From contig NZ_FZNO01000002.1 in assembly GCF_900188025.1 (NCBI RefSeq), positions 245,358 through 309,357 of the forward strand: a DNA stretch of 64,000 nucleotides. The letters run 5' to 3'. Below the pieces are notes generated by a model. The model was not told where the DNA came from, did no database searches, and saw nothing but the letters and a program-made list of their open reading frames with translations. Positions within the stretch are counted from its first letter, which is position 1. Each line of letters opens with the position of its first letter. The stretch is from Blastococcus mobilis. Lineage in GTDB: Bacteria; Actinomycetota; Actinomycetes; Mycobacteriales; Geodermatophilaceae. The position numbers and the translations under genes were made by a program. Positions 8,237 through 15,663 of this stretch are shown piece after piece.

Positions 8237-8274
8237 AGTGAACGCCGTAAGCATAGTGACCGCCGTTAGCTAAC
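8237..8274. promoter_or_regulatory. Repeated operator region between tetR and mmpL
   Basis: A 16-bp sequence occurs twice with an 18-base period: AGTGAACGCCGTAAGC at 8237 and AGTGACCGCCGTTAGC at 8255 (14 of 16 identical). The second copy runs into a perfect palindrome, GTTAGCTAAC, at 8265-8274. The block sits midway between the divergent starts, where a TetR operator controlling both genes is expected. Confidence 0.5.
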
Positions 8275-8311
8275 AGTGTTTACAACGGACGACGCCAGCA
8301 CTGGAGACGCC

Positions 8312-10522
8312 ATGTTCGAGGCCCTCGGTCGAGTGATGTACCGCCGCCGTCGCTGGGTGGTGGCGCTGGCACTGGCGTTCGTGGCCTTCGCCGGGATGTG
8401 GGGCAGCGGCGTCTTCGGCGCCATGACCGGAGGCGGCTTCGAGGACCCCGGCAGCGAGAGCTCGCAGGCGTCCGAGGTGGCCGAGCGCGAACTCGGCCGG
8501 GGCGGCGGCGACGTGGTCGTCCTCTACTCCAGCGGCACGCTGACCGTCGACGACCCGGCGTACGCCGACGCGGTGCAGCAGAGCCTGTCCGCGCTCCCGG
8601 ACGGCGTGGTCGAGGAGTCGGTGACGTTCTTCGGCACCGGTGCCCCGCAGCTGGTCAGCGAGGACCGACGCGCCACCTACGCCGTCCTCACCCTGAGCGG
8701 CGACGAGGATCAGCGCACCGAGGGCCTGGAGCGGATCGAGGACGAGCTCGCCGCGCCGGGCCTGGAGACGCAGATCGGTGGCGCGACGACGATCAACCGC
8801 GACATCAACGAGCGGGTGAGTGCGGACATCGCGCGTGCCGAGACGATCTCGCTGCCGATCCTGGCGGTGCTGCTGGTGATCATCTTCGGGAGCTTCGCCG
8901 CGGCGGGCCTGCCGCTGGCGATCGGTGTGGTGGCGATCCTCGGTTCGTTCGCGGCGTTGCGCGGGTTCTCGATGGTCACCGACGTGTCCATCTTCGCGGT
9001 CAACGTCGTCACCATCACCGGCCTCGGCCTGGCCATCGATTACGGCCTGTTCATGGTCAGCCGGTTCCGCGAGGAGATCCGCAGGCAGCCCGACACCGAG
9101 GCGGCACTGGCCCGCACGATGGCGACGGCGGGCCGGACCGTGGCCGTCTCCGGCGTGACGGTGGCGGTCTCGCTGGCCGGGCTGCTGATCTTCCCGCAGG
9201 TCTTCCTGCGCTCGATGGGGTTCGGCGGGATGAGTGCCGTCCTGATCGCGATGCTCGCCGCCCTCACCCTGCTGCCCGCGTTGCTCGCGATGCTCGGGCC
9301 GAAGGTCGACGCGCTGTCGGTGCGGCCGTGGCTGCGCCGGGTCTTCCGCCGTCCGTCCCCGGCCATGGTGGCCACGAAGGCCGTCGGGGAGCACGGCGCC
9401 TGGGCGCGGATCGCGCACAGCGTGATGCGCCGGCCGGTGGTCTACACCGTCGTCGTCACCGCCGTGCTGGTGGTGCTGGCGTTGCCCTTCCTGGGAGTGC
9501 AGTTCGGTGGGGTCGACGAGCGGGCGCTGCCCGAGGGCACGGAGAGCCGGGTGGTCACCGAGACGATCCGGGCGGACTTCCCGCCGAGCGTGGACGGTCC
9601 GATCGACGCCGTCGTCACCCTGGCCGACCCGGTCGACTCGCCCGCCGGCGGGGCGGCCCTGCAGTCCTACGTGGACGACGTGGCCTCGGTCCCGGGGGTG
9701 GAGGGCGCAGCGGTCGTCGACGCGGCTGGCACCACCGCCCACGTCGACATCGCCTACGCCGGCGACCCCCTGTCCACCGGCGCACGGGCCCTGGTCGGTG
9801 ACATCCGCGCCGTGCCGGCGCCCGCCGGTGGTGAGGCGCTCATCGGCGGTCCGACCGCGGCGCTGGAGGACCTGCTCGACAGCCTCGCCGCGCTGCTGCC
9901 GTGGATGGCGGTGTTCGTGGTGGCGACGACGTTCGTGCTGCTGTTCCTGGCGTTCGGCTCCGTCGTGCTGCCGGTCAAGGCAGTGGTGATGAACGTGCTG
10001 TCGCTGGGCGCCTCGTTCGGCGCGCTGGTCTGGATCTTCCAGGACGGCAACCTGTCCGGGGTCCTGGACTTCACGCCGACCGGGTTCGTCGAGGCGACCC
10101 AGCCGATCCTGGTGCTGGCGATCGTGTTCGGGCTCTCCATGGACTACGAGGTGTTCCTCATGTCCCGGATCCGGGAGCAGTACGACCTGACCGGCGACAA
10201 CACCACCGCCGTCGCGACCGGCCTGCAGCGCACCGGCGGGATCATCACCAGCGCGGCGCTGCTGCTGCTCGTGGTGATCGGCGCGTTCTCCCTGTCGGGG
10301 ATCACCTTCATCAAGATGATCGGCGTCGCGATGCTCATCGCGATCGTGGTGGACGCGACCGTCGTCCGGGTCCTGCTGGTGCCCGCGACGATGCGGCTGC
10401 TCGGTCGGGCCAACTGGTGGGCGCCGGGACCGCTCGCCCGGCTCTACATCCGTTACGGCATCCGCGAGTCCGACGGCGACCCGGCGCCGCGGCGTGAACC
10501 GGAGCTCGTGGGCGCCCACTGA
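8312..10522 (+). CDS. MMPL/RND-superfamily transporter
   Basis: A 736-residue inner-membrane exporter with the usual duplicated architecture: a leading helix, a soluble domain, six helices, then the same again. Both proton-relay helices are present, GLAIDYGLFMVSRFREE in the first half and GLSMDYEVFLMSRIREQ in the second. Members export lipids, siderophores or drugs using the proton gradient. The ATG at 8312 has GGAG upstream; an earlier in-frame GTG at 8276 is unlikely. It is divergent from a TetR gene that probably represses it. A hairpin terminator follows. Confidence 0.93.
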   Translation: MFEALGRVMYRRRRWVVALALAFVAFAGMWGSGVFGAMTGGGFEDPGSESSQASEVAERELGRGGGDVVVLYSSGTLTVDDPAYADAVQQSLSALPDGVVEESVTFFGTGAPQLVSEDRRATYAVLTLSGDEDQRTEGLERIEDELAAPGLETQIGGATTINRDINERVSADIARAETISLPILAVLLVIIFGSFAAAGLPLAIGVVAILGSFAALRGFSMVTDVSIFAVNVVTITGLGLAIDYGLFMVSRFREEIRRQPDTEAALARTMATAGRTVAVSGVTVAVSLAGLLIFPQVFLRSMGFGGMSAVLIAMLAALTLLPALLAMLGPKVDALSVRPWLRRVFRRPSPAMVATKAVGEHGAWARIAHSVMRRPVVYTVVVTAVLVVLALPFLGVQFGGVDERALPEGTESRVVTETIRADFPPSVDGPIDAVVTLADPVDSPAGGAALQSYVDDVASVPGVEGAAVVDAAGTTAHVDIAYAGDPLSTGARALVGDIRAVPAPAGGEALIGGPTAALEDLLDSLAALLPWMAVFVVATTFVLLFLAFGSVVLPVKAVVMNVLSLGASFGALVWIFQDGNLSGVLDFTPTGFVEATQPILVLAIVFGLSMDYEVFLMSRIREQYDLTGDNTTAVATGLQRTGGIITSAALLLLVVIGAFSLSGITFIKMIGVAMLIAIVVDATVVRVLLVPATMRLLGRANWWAPGPLARLYIRYGIRESDGDPAPRREPELVGAH

Positions 10523-10527
10523 ACGGA

Positions 10528-10565
10528 GCCCCGCGCAGCTTTCCGTACCGAGAGCTGCGCGGGGT
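10528..10565 (+). terminator. Terminator after the MMPL gene
   Basis: A perfect 12-bp stem, CCCCGCGCAGCT with AGCTGCGCGGGG, and a 12-base loop begins a few bases past the MMPL stop. It lies between the convergent MMPL and Nudix genes, so it may serve both. Confidence 0.75.
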
Positions 10566-10597
10566 TCCTCGGCTTCCGTACAGCCGACGCAGGACGG

Positions 10598-11065
10598 CTA
10601 TCCGCGGACGACGCCGTCCCGCAGGCGATCGAGGAACGGCACCTGCCCCCGGACCAGTTTCGCTCTCGCCTCGTCCAACGCGAACCAGGCGGCCCGGTCG
10701 ATCTCGGGGAACTCCTGCACCCGCCCGGACCGCGGCGGTCACTCCATCGTGAAGGTGTTGCTCCGGGCGGCCGCGGCGTCCAGGTCGCCCTCGACCGCCC
10801 AGACCGCGAGCACCTTGCCGCTGGTGACGCGCAGCGTTCCGAGCGGCAGGAGGTCCCCGGCCGGCACGGGTGCGCCCAGCTCCTCGGCGAACTCCCGCCG
10901 GGCGACGGCGAGCGGGTCCTCGTCGGGGCCGTGCTCGCCCTTGGGGATCGACCAGCCACCGTCGTCCTTGTTCATCCAGAACGGGCCGCCCATGTGGCCG
11001 AGCAGAACCTCCGGCCCGGTCGGCCGCAGCCGGTACAGCAGGATCCCCGCACTCGTCCTCGGCAT
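10598..11065 (-). pseudogene. Nudix hydrolase interrupted by an in-frame TGA
   Basis: Nudix (NTP pyrophosphohydrolase) gene with an intact Nudix box at residues 43-65: GEHGPDEDPLAVARRE then FAEELGA. Reading stops at TGA 10739-10741, just after TFTME. The same frame continues for 46 more codons with clear family-type C-terminal sequence (PPRSGRVQEFPEIDRAAW, then ARAKLVRGQVPFLDRLRDG) to a natural TAG at 10598. In relatives TFTME is followed by W, so TGG has become TGA. The break is a point nonsense change or a sequencing error. Without it the product would be 155 residues. Confidence 0.85.
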
Positions 11066-11077
11066 CGCCCCAGCTGA

Positions 11078-11302
11078 TCAGACGAGGGTCGTGCCGCGCG
11101 CCCCCAGGCTCTGCCAGTAGTCGTCGAGCGCGTTGCTGGTCCGGACGAACCAGATGGACGGGCCCACCAGGAAGTAGTAGACGAAGCCCCAGACGCCGAG
11201 CGTGACGAAGAACCTGCTCCTCTCGGCGTCCCCCGATGGCAGCACGTCATCGTCCTCCGCCGCGGGCTCGACCGAACCCCTTCGATGCGCCGCGGTGTAC
11301 AC
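11078..11302 (-). pseudogene. Internally deleted DUF4234-type membrane protein
   Basis: A 74-residue reading frame that aligns with the two ends of the DUF4234 protein at 12590-13096 but lacks its middle. RFFVTLGVWGFVYYF matches FFVTFGIWGFVYYF there, and is joined directly to LVGPSIWFVRTSNALDDYW, which matches LVGPFIWFIKTNRALNDYW. About 65 residues, including the cytoplasmic and central membrane segments, are missing at the junction. The frame is kept, so a short protein could still be made, but it is more likely a decayed paralogue. Its ATG is eight bases from the divergent lipoprotein start. Confidence 0.6.
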
Positions 11303-11310
11303 CTCTGTGC

Positions 11311-12567
11311 ATGACCGGTCGGCGGCTGGCGGCGGCCACCCTCGCGACCTGCCTGCTCCTGGCGGTCAGCGGCTGCCCGGTGGACGGCGAGCCGGCTCCC
11401 GAGCCATCGGAGTCGGCAGCGCCGGCGCCGCCCGCCCTGCCGACCGATGCCTCGACCGATCTCCCCGCGTACGGCGGACCGCCCGACGAGGTGCCGGCGA
11501 GCGTGGGGCCGGTCACCCGGGTGCAGGCCGCGGTCGACCTGACCCCGGCCACACCCGGCCTGTTCACGCGGGTGGTGTCCGCGGTCGCCACACCCGACGG
11601 CGCGTACGCCGTGCTCAGCCCGGCGGACCGGGATGTCGCCCAGTCACTGGTCACGGTGCGCGGCGACGCGATCACCGCCACCATGCCCCTCCCCCGCGTC
11701 GACGACGTCTGGGGCATGCACCTGCTGACCGACGGCTCGGTGCTGGTCGCGGGGCGACTCGGCGAGGGTGGCCACGGGCTGCGCATCGTCGATCCGGCGT
11801 CGGGCGCGGTGCGGACGACGGTCGTCGTCGCGGGTGAGGACGGCGCCGTGTCGGCGGTCGGTCGGTCCGCGCTGGTCGACGGCGCCACGACGGCGTACCT
11901 CTTCGTCTCCGTCGAGGGCGACGAGCAGACGCGTGAGGTGCTGGCCGCGGTGGACGTGGCGAGCGGCCGGGTCGTCGCCGAGCGGGACCTCGGGACGGAC
12001 GTGGCCGCTGCGTCGCGGTACCCGGTGGGCCGGCAGCTCGCGGGGCTCGTCGCGCGGCCGGAGGGCGGCGCGACGCTGGTCTTCGACGCCTCCCCGACCG
12101 AGGTCGCCGAGGACCGCATCCCGACCGTGCTGACCTACGACGCGGACCTGCGGCCGGTGGGTGAGCCGGTACGGGTCACCGACCTGGCAGAGGGGGCGGA
12201 GACGCAGTCGGTCGCCGGTGCCGCCGACGGCACGGTGTTCCTGCTCGTGGTGGTGCGGGAGGGCGCGTGGGTGCTGGGCGTGCCGGACGGCGGCGGCGCG
12301 GGGCCGCTGCTCGCCCAGCTGGAGGACCGCGTCTACGGCTACGCGCTGGCCGTCGAGCCGGCGCAGGTGTGGGCGGTGCTGCCCGCGCCGACGGGTGCCC
12401 TCGCGGTCGACCTCACCACCGGCGAGACGCGCGGGCCACTGCCGGTCGGCTGCGCGCCACGGCTGGACGTGCGGAACGTCTATCCGGCGCCCGGGGGTGC
12501 CCTGATGATCGGCGAGTGCGACACCCCGCGCGCGGACACCCAGCTGCTGTGGTTCCTCAGCCCCTGA
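11311..12567 (+). CDS. Secreted lipoprotein, beta-propeller-like
   Basis: A 418-residue protein with a lipoprotein signal: RRLAAATLATCLLLAVSGC places the lipidated Cys about residue 22. A Pro/Ala/Glu-rich linker follows. The rest is a repeating beta pattern (for example GAYAVLSPADRDVAQSLVTV and GGATLVFDASPTEV) that suggests a propeller of the YVTN/WD40-like kind, with no recognised enzyme motif. It would sit on the outer face of the membrane. Binding partner unknown. Confidence 0.75.
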   Translation: MTGRRLAAATLATCLLLAVSGCPVDGEPAPEPSESAAPAPPALPTDASTDLPAYGGPPDEVPASVGPVTRVQAAVDLTPATPGLFTRVVSAVATPDGAYAVLSPADRDVAQSLVTVRGDAITATMPLPRVDDVWGMHLLTDGSVLVAGRLGEGGHGLRIVDPASGAVRTTVVVAGEDGAVSAVGRSALVDGATTAYLFVSVEGDEQTREVLAAVDVASGRVVAERDLGTDVAAASRYPVGRQLAGLVARPEGGATLVFDASPTEVAEDRIPTVLTYDADLRPVGEPVRVTDLAEGAETQSVAGAADGTVFLLVVVREGAWVLGVPDGGGAGPLLAQLEDRVYGYALAVEPAQVWAVLPAPTGALAVDLTTGETRGPLPVGCAPRLDVRNVYPAPGGALMIGECDTPRADTQLLWFLSP

Positions 12568-12589
12568 GCGGCGAGGGAGTACCGCGGGA

Positions 12590-13096
12590 TCAGTGGGCGC
12601 CGACGCTGCGCCAGTAGTCGTTGAGCGCCCGGTTGGTCTTGATGAACCAGATGAACGGGCCCACCAGGATCAGCGCGCCCGGGAAGAACCAGAGCGCGGT
12701 GACGGCGCTGACCGGCTTCTGCCGGCCGCGGCGCTCGTAGAGGCCGCCGACCTCGTGGCTGAGCAGGTAGGGCGAGGCGAAGCCCACGAAGAAGCTCAGC
12801 ACCAGCGCGAGCACCCCGCCGATGCCCTCACCGGTGTGCCGCTTCATCTCCTCGTGGGTCTGGAAGTAGTAGACGAACCCCCAGATCCCGAAGGTCACGA
12901 AGAAGAGCAGGATCTGCACGCCGGTGCCCCGCACCTGGCCGAGGGGGCCCATGGGCTGCGCGTACCGGGCGTGCGCCGGGACGTCGGGCATCGTGCCGTA
13001 GCCGTACTGCCCCGTTGCGGGCTGCTGGTACTGCTGACCCGGGTAGGGCCGGCCGTACTCCTGCTGGGTCCACTGGTTCTCCGGCGTGGTGGTCAT
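12590..13096 (-). CDS. DUF4234 membrane protein
   Basis: A 168-residue protein. An N-terminal Gln/Tyr/Pro/Gly-rich tail (PYPGQQYQQPATGQYGYG) precedes three or four membrane segments, starting with ILLFFVTFGIWGFVYYF. The C-terminus FIWFIKTNRALNDYWRSVG is characteristic of DUF4234 proteins. ATG 13096 has AGGAAG upstream. Function unknown. A shortened paralogue lies 1.3 kb away at 11078. Confidence 0.8.
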   Translation of the reverse strand: MTTTPENQWTQQEYGRPYPGQQYQQPATGQYGYGTMPDVPAHARYAQPMGPLGQVRGTGVQILLFFVTFGIWGFVYYFQTHEEMKRHTGEGIGGVLALVLSFFVGFASPYLLSHEVGGLYERRGRQKPVSAVTALWFFPGALILVGPFIWFIKTNRALNDYWRSVGAH

Positions 13097-13268
13097 GCCC
13101 CCGCTTCCTGTTCGGGTCCCCGGCACGTCCAGGGACATCCGGAACCTAGGGGGTCCGCAGGGCCGGTGATCCCGTCCTGCGGTGAACGGCGGGGCGGGTC
13201 GTCCCTCGGCCCCCGCGGGTCACGCCGGCCCCACGGCTCGGCTGCCGGCGACGCGCTCGGCGGGGGCG

Positions 13269-14057
13269 TCAGCGACCGCTCCACCGCGGCGGGCGCTTCT
13301 CCAGGTAGGCGGCGATGCCCTCCTTGCGGTCCTCGCTGAGGTAGGGGTTGGGGCCGACGTCGAGCCGCAGCGCCTGCCACATCGGGAGTTCCAGGCCCTT
13401 CACAGCGGTCTCCTTCATCCGGCGCACGCTGATCGGCGCGTTGGCGGCGATCCGTTCCGCCAGCTGCAGCGCCACGGCCAGGACGTCGTCGGTGATCCGG
13501 TTGACCAAGCCCCAGCGCTCGGCGTCCTCACTGGTGACGTACTCGCCGATCAGCAGCATCTCCATGGCGATGCCCAGGGGGATCCGCTTGGGCAGCACGA
13601 CGGAGCCGAAGTTGGCACCCATCCCGATCGTGGCCTCGGGCAGCCCGAGCTTGATGCCGGGGGCGGCGACACGCAGGTCACAGGCCAGTGCCAGCTCGAA
13701 GCCGCCGGCGACGGCCGCACCCTGGAGCGCCGCGACGATCGGCACGGGCGTCTCGGTGACCACCTCGAACAGCGAGCGGGTGGGCCGGTTCATGGGTGGC
13801 CGGAAGCGCTCGCCGCGCTGGTCGCGCTCGCGGATCTCCTTGAGGTCGAACCCGGCGCAGAAGGCCGGGCCGTTGCCGGTGAGGACGATCGCCCGCACCT
13901 CGCCGCCCTCCGCGCAGTCGAGCAGCTCCTCGACGAGGTCGGCCTGCAGCGCCGACGAGAGCGCGTTGCGGCGCTCCGGTCGGTCGAGGGTGAGCACGCG
14001 GACGTGCCCGCGGCGCTCGACGATCAGTCCGGACTCGTGGCGGATCGGCTCGCTCAT
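13269..14057 (-). CDS. Enoyl-CoA hydratase/isomerase (crotonase family)
   Basis: A 262-residue crotonase-fold enzyme acting on acyl-CoA thioesters. The oxyanion-hole segments are FCAGFDLKEIRER and QGAAVAGGFELALACDLR. It lies 36 bases downstream of the exonuclease-like gene on the same strand, with GGAGG before its ATG, so a shared transcript is possible. Reaction specificity (hydratase, isomerase or hydrolase) cannot be fixed from sequence alone. Confidence 0.9.
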   Translation of the reverse strand: MSEPIRHESGLIVERRGHVRVLTLDRPERRNALSSALQADLVEELLDCAEGGEVRAIVLTGNGPAFCAGFDLKEIRERDQRGERFRPPMNRPTRSLFEVVTETPVPIVAALQGAAVAGGFELALACDLRVAAPGIKLGLPEATIGMGANFGSVVLPKRIPLGIAMEMLLIGEYVTSEDAERWGLVNRITDDVLAVALQLAERIAANAPISVRRMKETAVKGLELPMWQALRLDVGPNPYLSEDRKEGIAAYLEKRPPRWSGR

Positions 14058-14093
14058 ACCTGCAACCTCCGGGCTGAGCGGCCGGTCGGCAAG

Positions 14094-15329
14094 TCACCGC
14101 AGGCGCGCCGCCATCAGGTCCTGCGGCGAGGTGGGCCGCAGGTCGTCGAAGAAGTCGGGCAGGCCGAGCCCGCGGGTGACGGTCGTCAGCTGCCGGAGCT
14201 CGGCGGTGGTGAGGATGGGGTTCCCGAGCGCCGTGGCCCGCAGATGCTCGAGGAAGCGACGGTGCAGGGCCAGCACCTGGTCGCCGCCGATACCGGCCGA
14301 GCCGGCCAGCCGCGCCAGGAGCTGGCTCTCGCCGCCGAGGATCCGGCCGTCGGCGAGGGCGACGGCGAGGGCGTCGACGTAGCGCTGGGCGTCGGCCGCG
14401 GGCGCCTCGACGACCGACCTCGGCAGCCGGGCGACCATCGAGGCGAGCCAGCCGTCGGTGCCCGGACGCAGCTCGCCGGACCGGGTCTTCGCCGGGACCT
14501 CGCGGTCGAGTGCGGGCATCGGGCGGAGGCCGGTCAGGTAGCGGGGCGGCTGGCCGTGGACGCCGAGCATCTGCGGCAGCAGCGCGGCGACCGTGCGGGC
14601 ATCGGCGAGCGCGGTGTGCGGGCCGGCGGTCGGCAGGCCCGCAGCGCGCGCGAGGGTGCCCAGCCGATGGTCGGGAGCCCGCAGGGTGTGGCGAGCCAGC
14701 CAGAGCGAGCAGAGCGCCGGGTTGAGCGGGATCGCCACCCCCATCCGCGCGAACTCGGCAGCCAGGAACCGCTCCCCGAAGGCCGCGTTGTGGGCGACGA
14801 CGACGGCGCCGTCCATCCGGGCCAGCAGCTCGCCGGCAATCTCCTCGAAGGTGGGGGCGTCCCGCACCTCGCTGTTGGAGATGCCGTGCACGAGGACCGG
14901 GCCGACGTCGCGGCCGGGGTCCACCAGGGTGGAGTACTCGTCCTCGAAGCGGCCGGACGCGTCGACGCGGGCGATCGCGATCTCCACGATCCGGTCGCCC
15001 CTGGCCGGTGAGAAGCCGGTCGTCTGCACGTCGACGACGGCGTAGGGCGCGTCGACGGGGAAGCCGGCGCCGTCACCGCCGTACTGGAAGAGGTGACCGC
15101 GCATGCCGGGCCGGGCGAAAGGAAGCGGCCCCTCGGGCTCGGGAACCTGGACGGGCGCGCGCGGCACCGGGATGCCGGCGCCCCGGCTGCCGCGGGTCGC
15201 GTCCGCGGTGGACCGCGTGTGCTGCGCGGCCCGCCGGCTCGACGACCGCTCCGCCAGGTACAGGGCGGCCAGCAACCCCAGGCCGCCGGTGACCAGCAGA
15301 CCGACCAGCTCCATCGGAACCCCGAACAT
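14094..15329 (-). CDS. Membrane-anchored DEDDh exonuclease homologue, probably inactive
   Basis: A 411-residue protein. Residues 7-26 form one membrane helix (ELVGLLVTGGLGLLAALYLA). Residues 95-255 are a DnaQ/PolC-type 3'-5' exonuclease domain. Catalytic motif I, normally DxE, is D100-V-Q102, and motif II, normally AHNAxFD, is AHNAAFG with Gly185. Only Asp100 and the motif III pair His238/Asp243 (HTALAD) remain. Two of four metal ligands are therefore replaced, which predicts loss of nuclease activity. A helical C-terminal domain of about 130 residues follows. It is divergent from the large DUF4011 helicase gene. Confidence 0.82.
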   Translation of the reverse strand: MFGVPMELVGLLVTGGLGLLAALYLAERSSSRRAAQHTRSTADATRGSRGAGIPVPRAPVQVPEPEGPLPFARPGMRGHLFQYGGDGAGFPVDAPYAVVDVQTTGFSPARGDRIVEIAIARVDASGRFEDEYSTLVDPGRDVGPVLVHGISNSEVRDAPTFEEIAGELLARMDGAVVVAHNAAFGERFLAAEFARMGVAIPLNPALCSLWLARHTLRAPDHRLGTLARAAGLPTAGPHTALADARTVAALLPQMLGVHGQPPRYLTGLRPMPALDREVPAKTRSGELRPGTDGWLASMVARLPRSVVEAPAADAQRYVDALAVALADGRILGGESQLLARLAGSAGIGGDQVLALHRRFLEHLRATALGNPILTTAELRQLTTVTRGLGLPDFFDDLRPTSPQDLMAARLR

Positions 15330-15663
15330 GCACCCTCTCCGACCGCTTCCGACGACGACCTCGCGCAGTCGCCATCGGCAGCATCCGCCCCGGTCAGCCC
15401 CGTCAGGTGCCGGCGCGGCTGCCGGACGCCGCACGTGTCACACCCGTCGCGCGCGTCGCGGCTGCGAGCTGGACGGGGGTGGCGACGGAGGGGACGCGGG
15501 CGCTGACCGGAGTCGGCACAGTCGGCGTAGACGACGCCTGGGCACCGGTGGCTCGGCGGGCAAATCTGTGACCGTCAACAACGAACCGGCCCATCCGTCA
15601 CACGAGCCCCTTCCGTCGGGGGGCATGAGCGGACCGATCCGTCCGCTCCGGTACACAGATGGC
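15330..15663. other. Divergent intergenic region, no gene seen
   Basis: A 334-bp space between the exonuclease-like gene and the DUF4011 helicase gene, which point away from each other. Both promoters must lie here. Open frames in it are Arg/Pro-rich and not convincing. No strong palindrome or hairpin was noticed. Confidence 0.5.

Noticed and set aside
8270..10519. A 749-codon open frame on the minus strand opposite the MMPL gene
   Set aside because: It is a His/Gln/Arg/Asp-rich shadow caused by GC-rich codon bias; the plus strand encodes a clear transporter.
13182..15011. A 609-codon plus-strand frame opposite the crotonase and exonuclease-like genes
   Set aside because: Antisense shadow with no recognisable domain.
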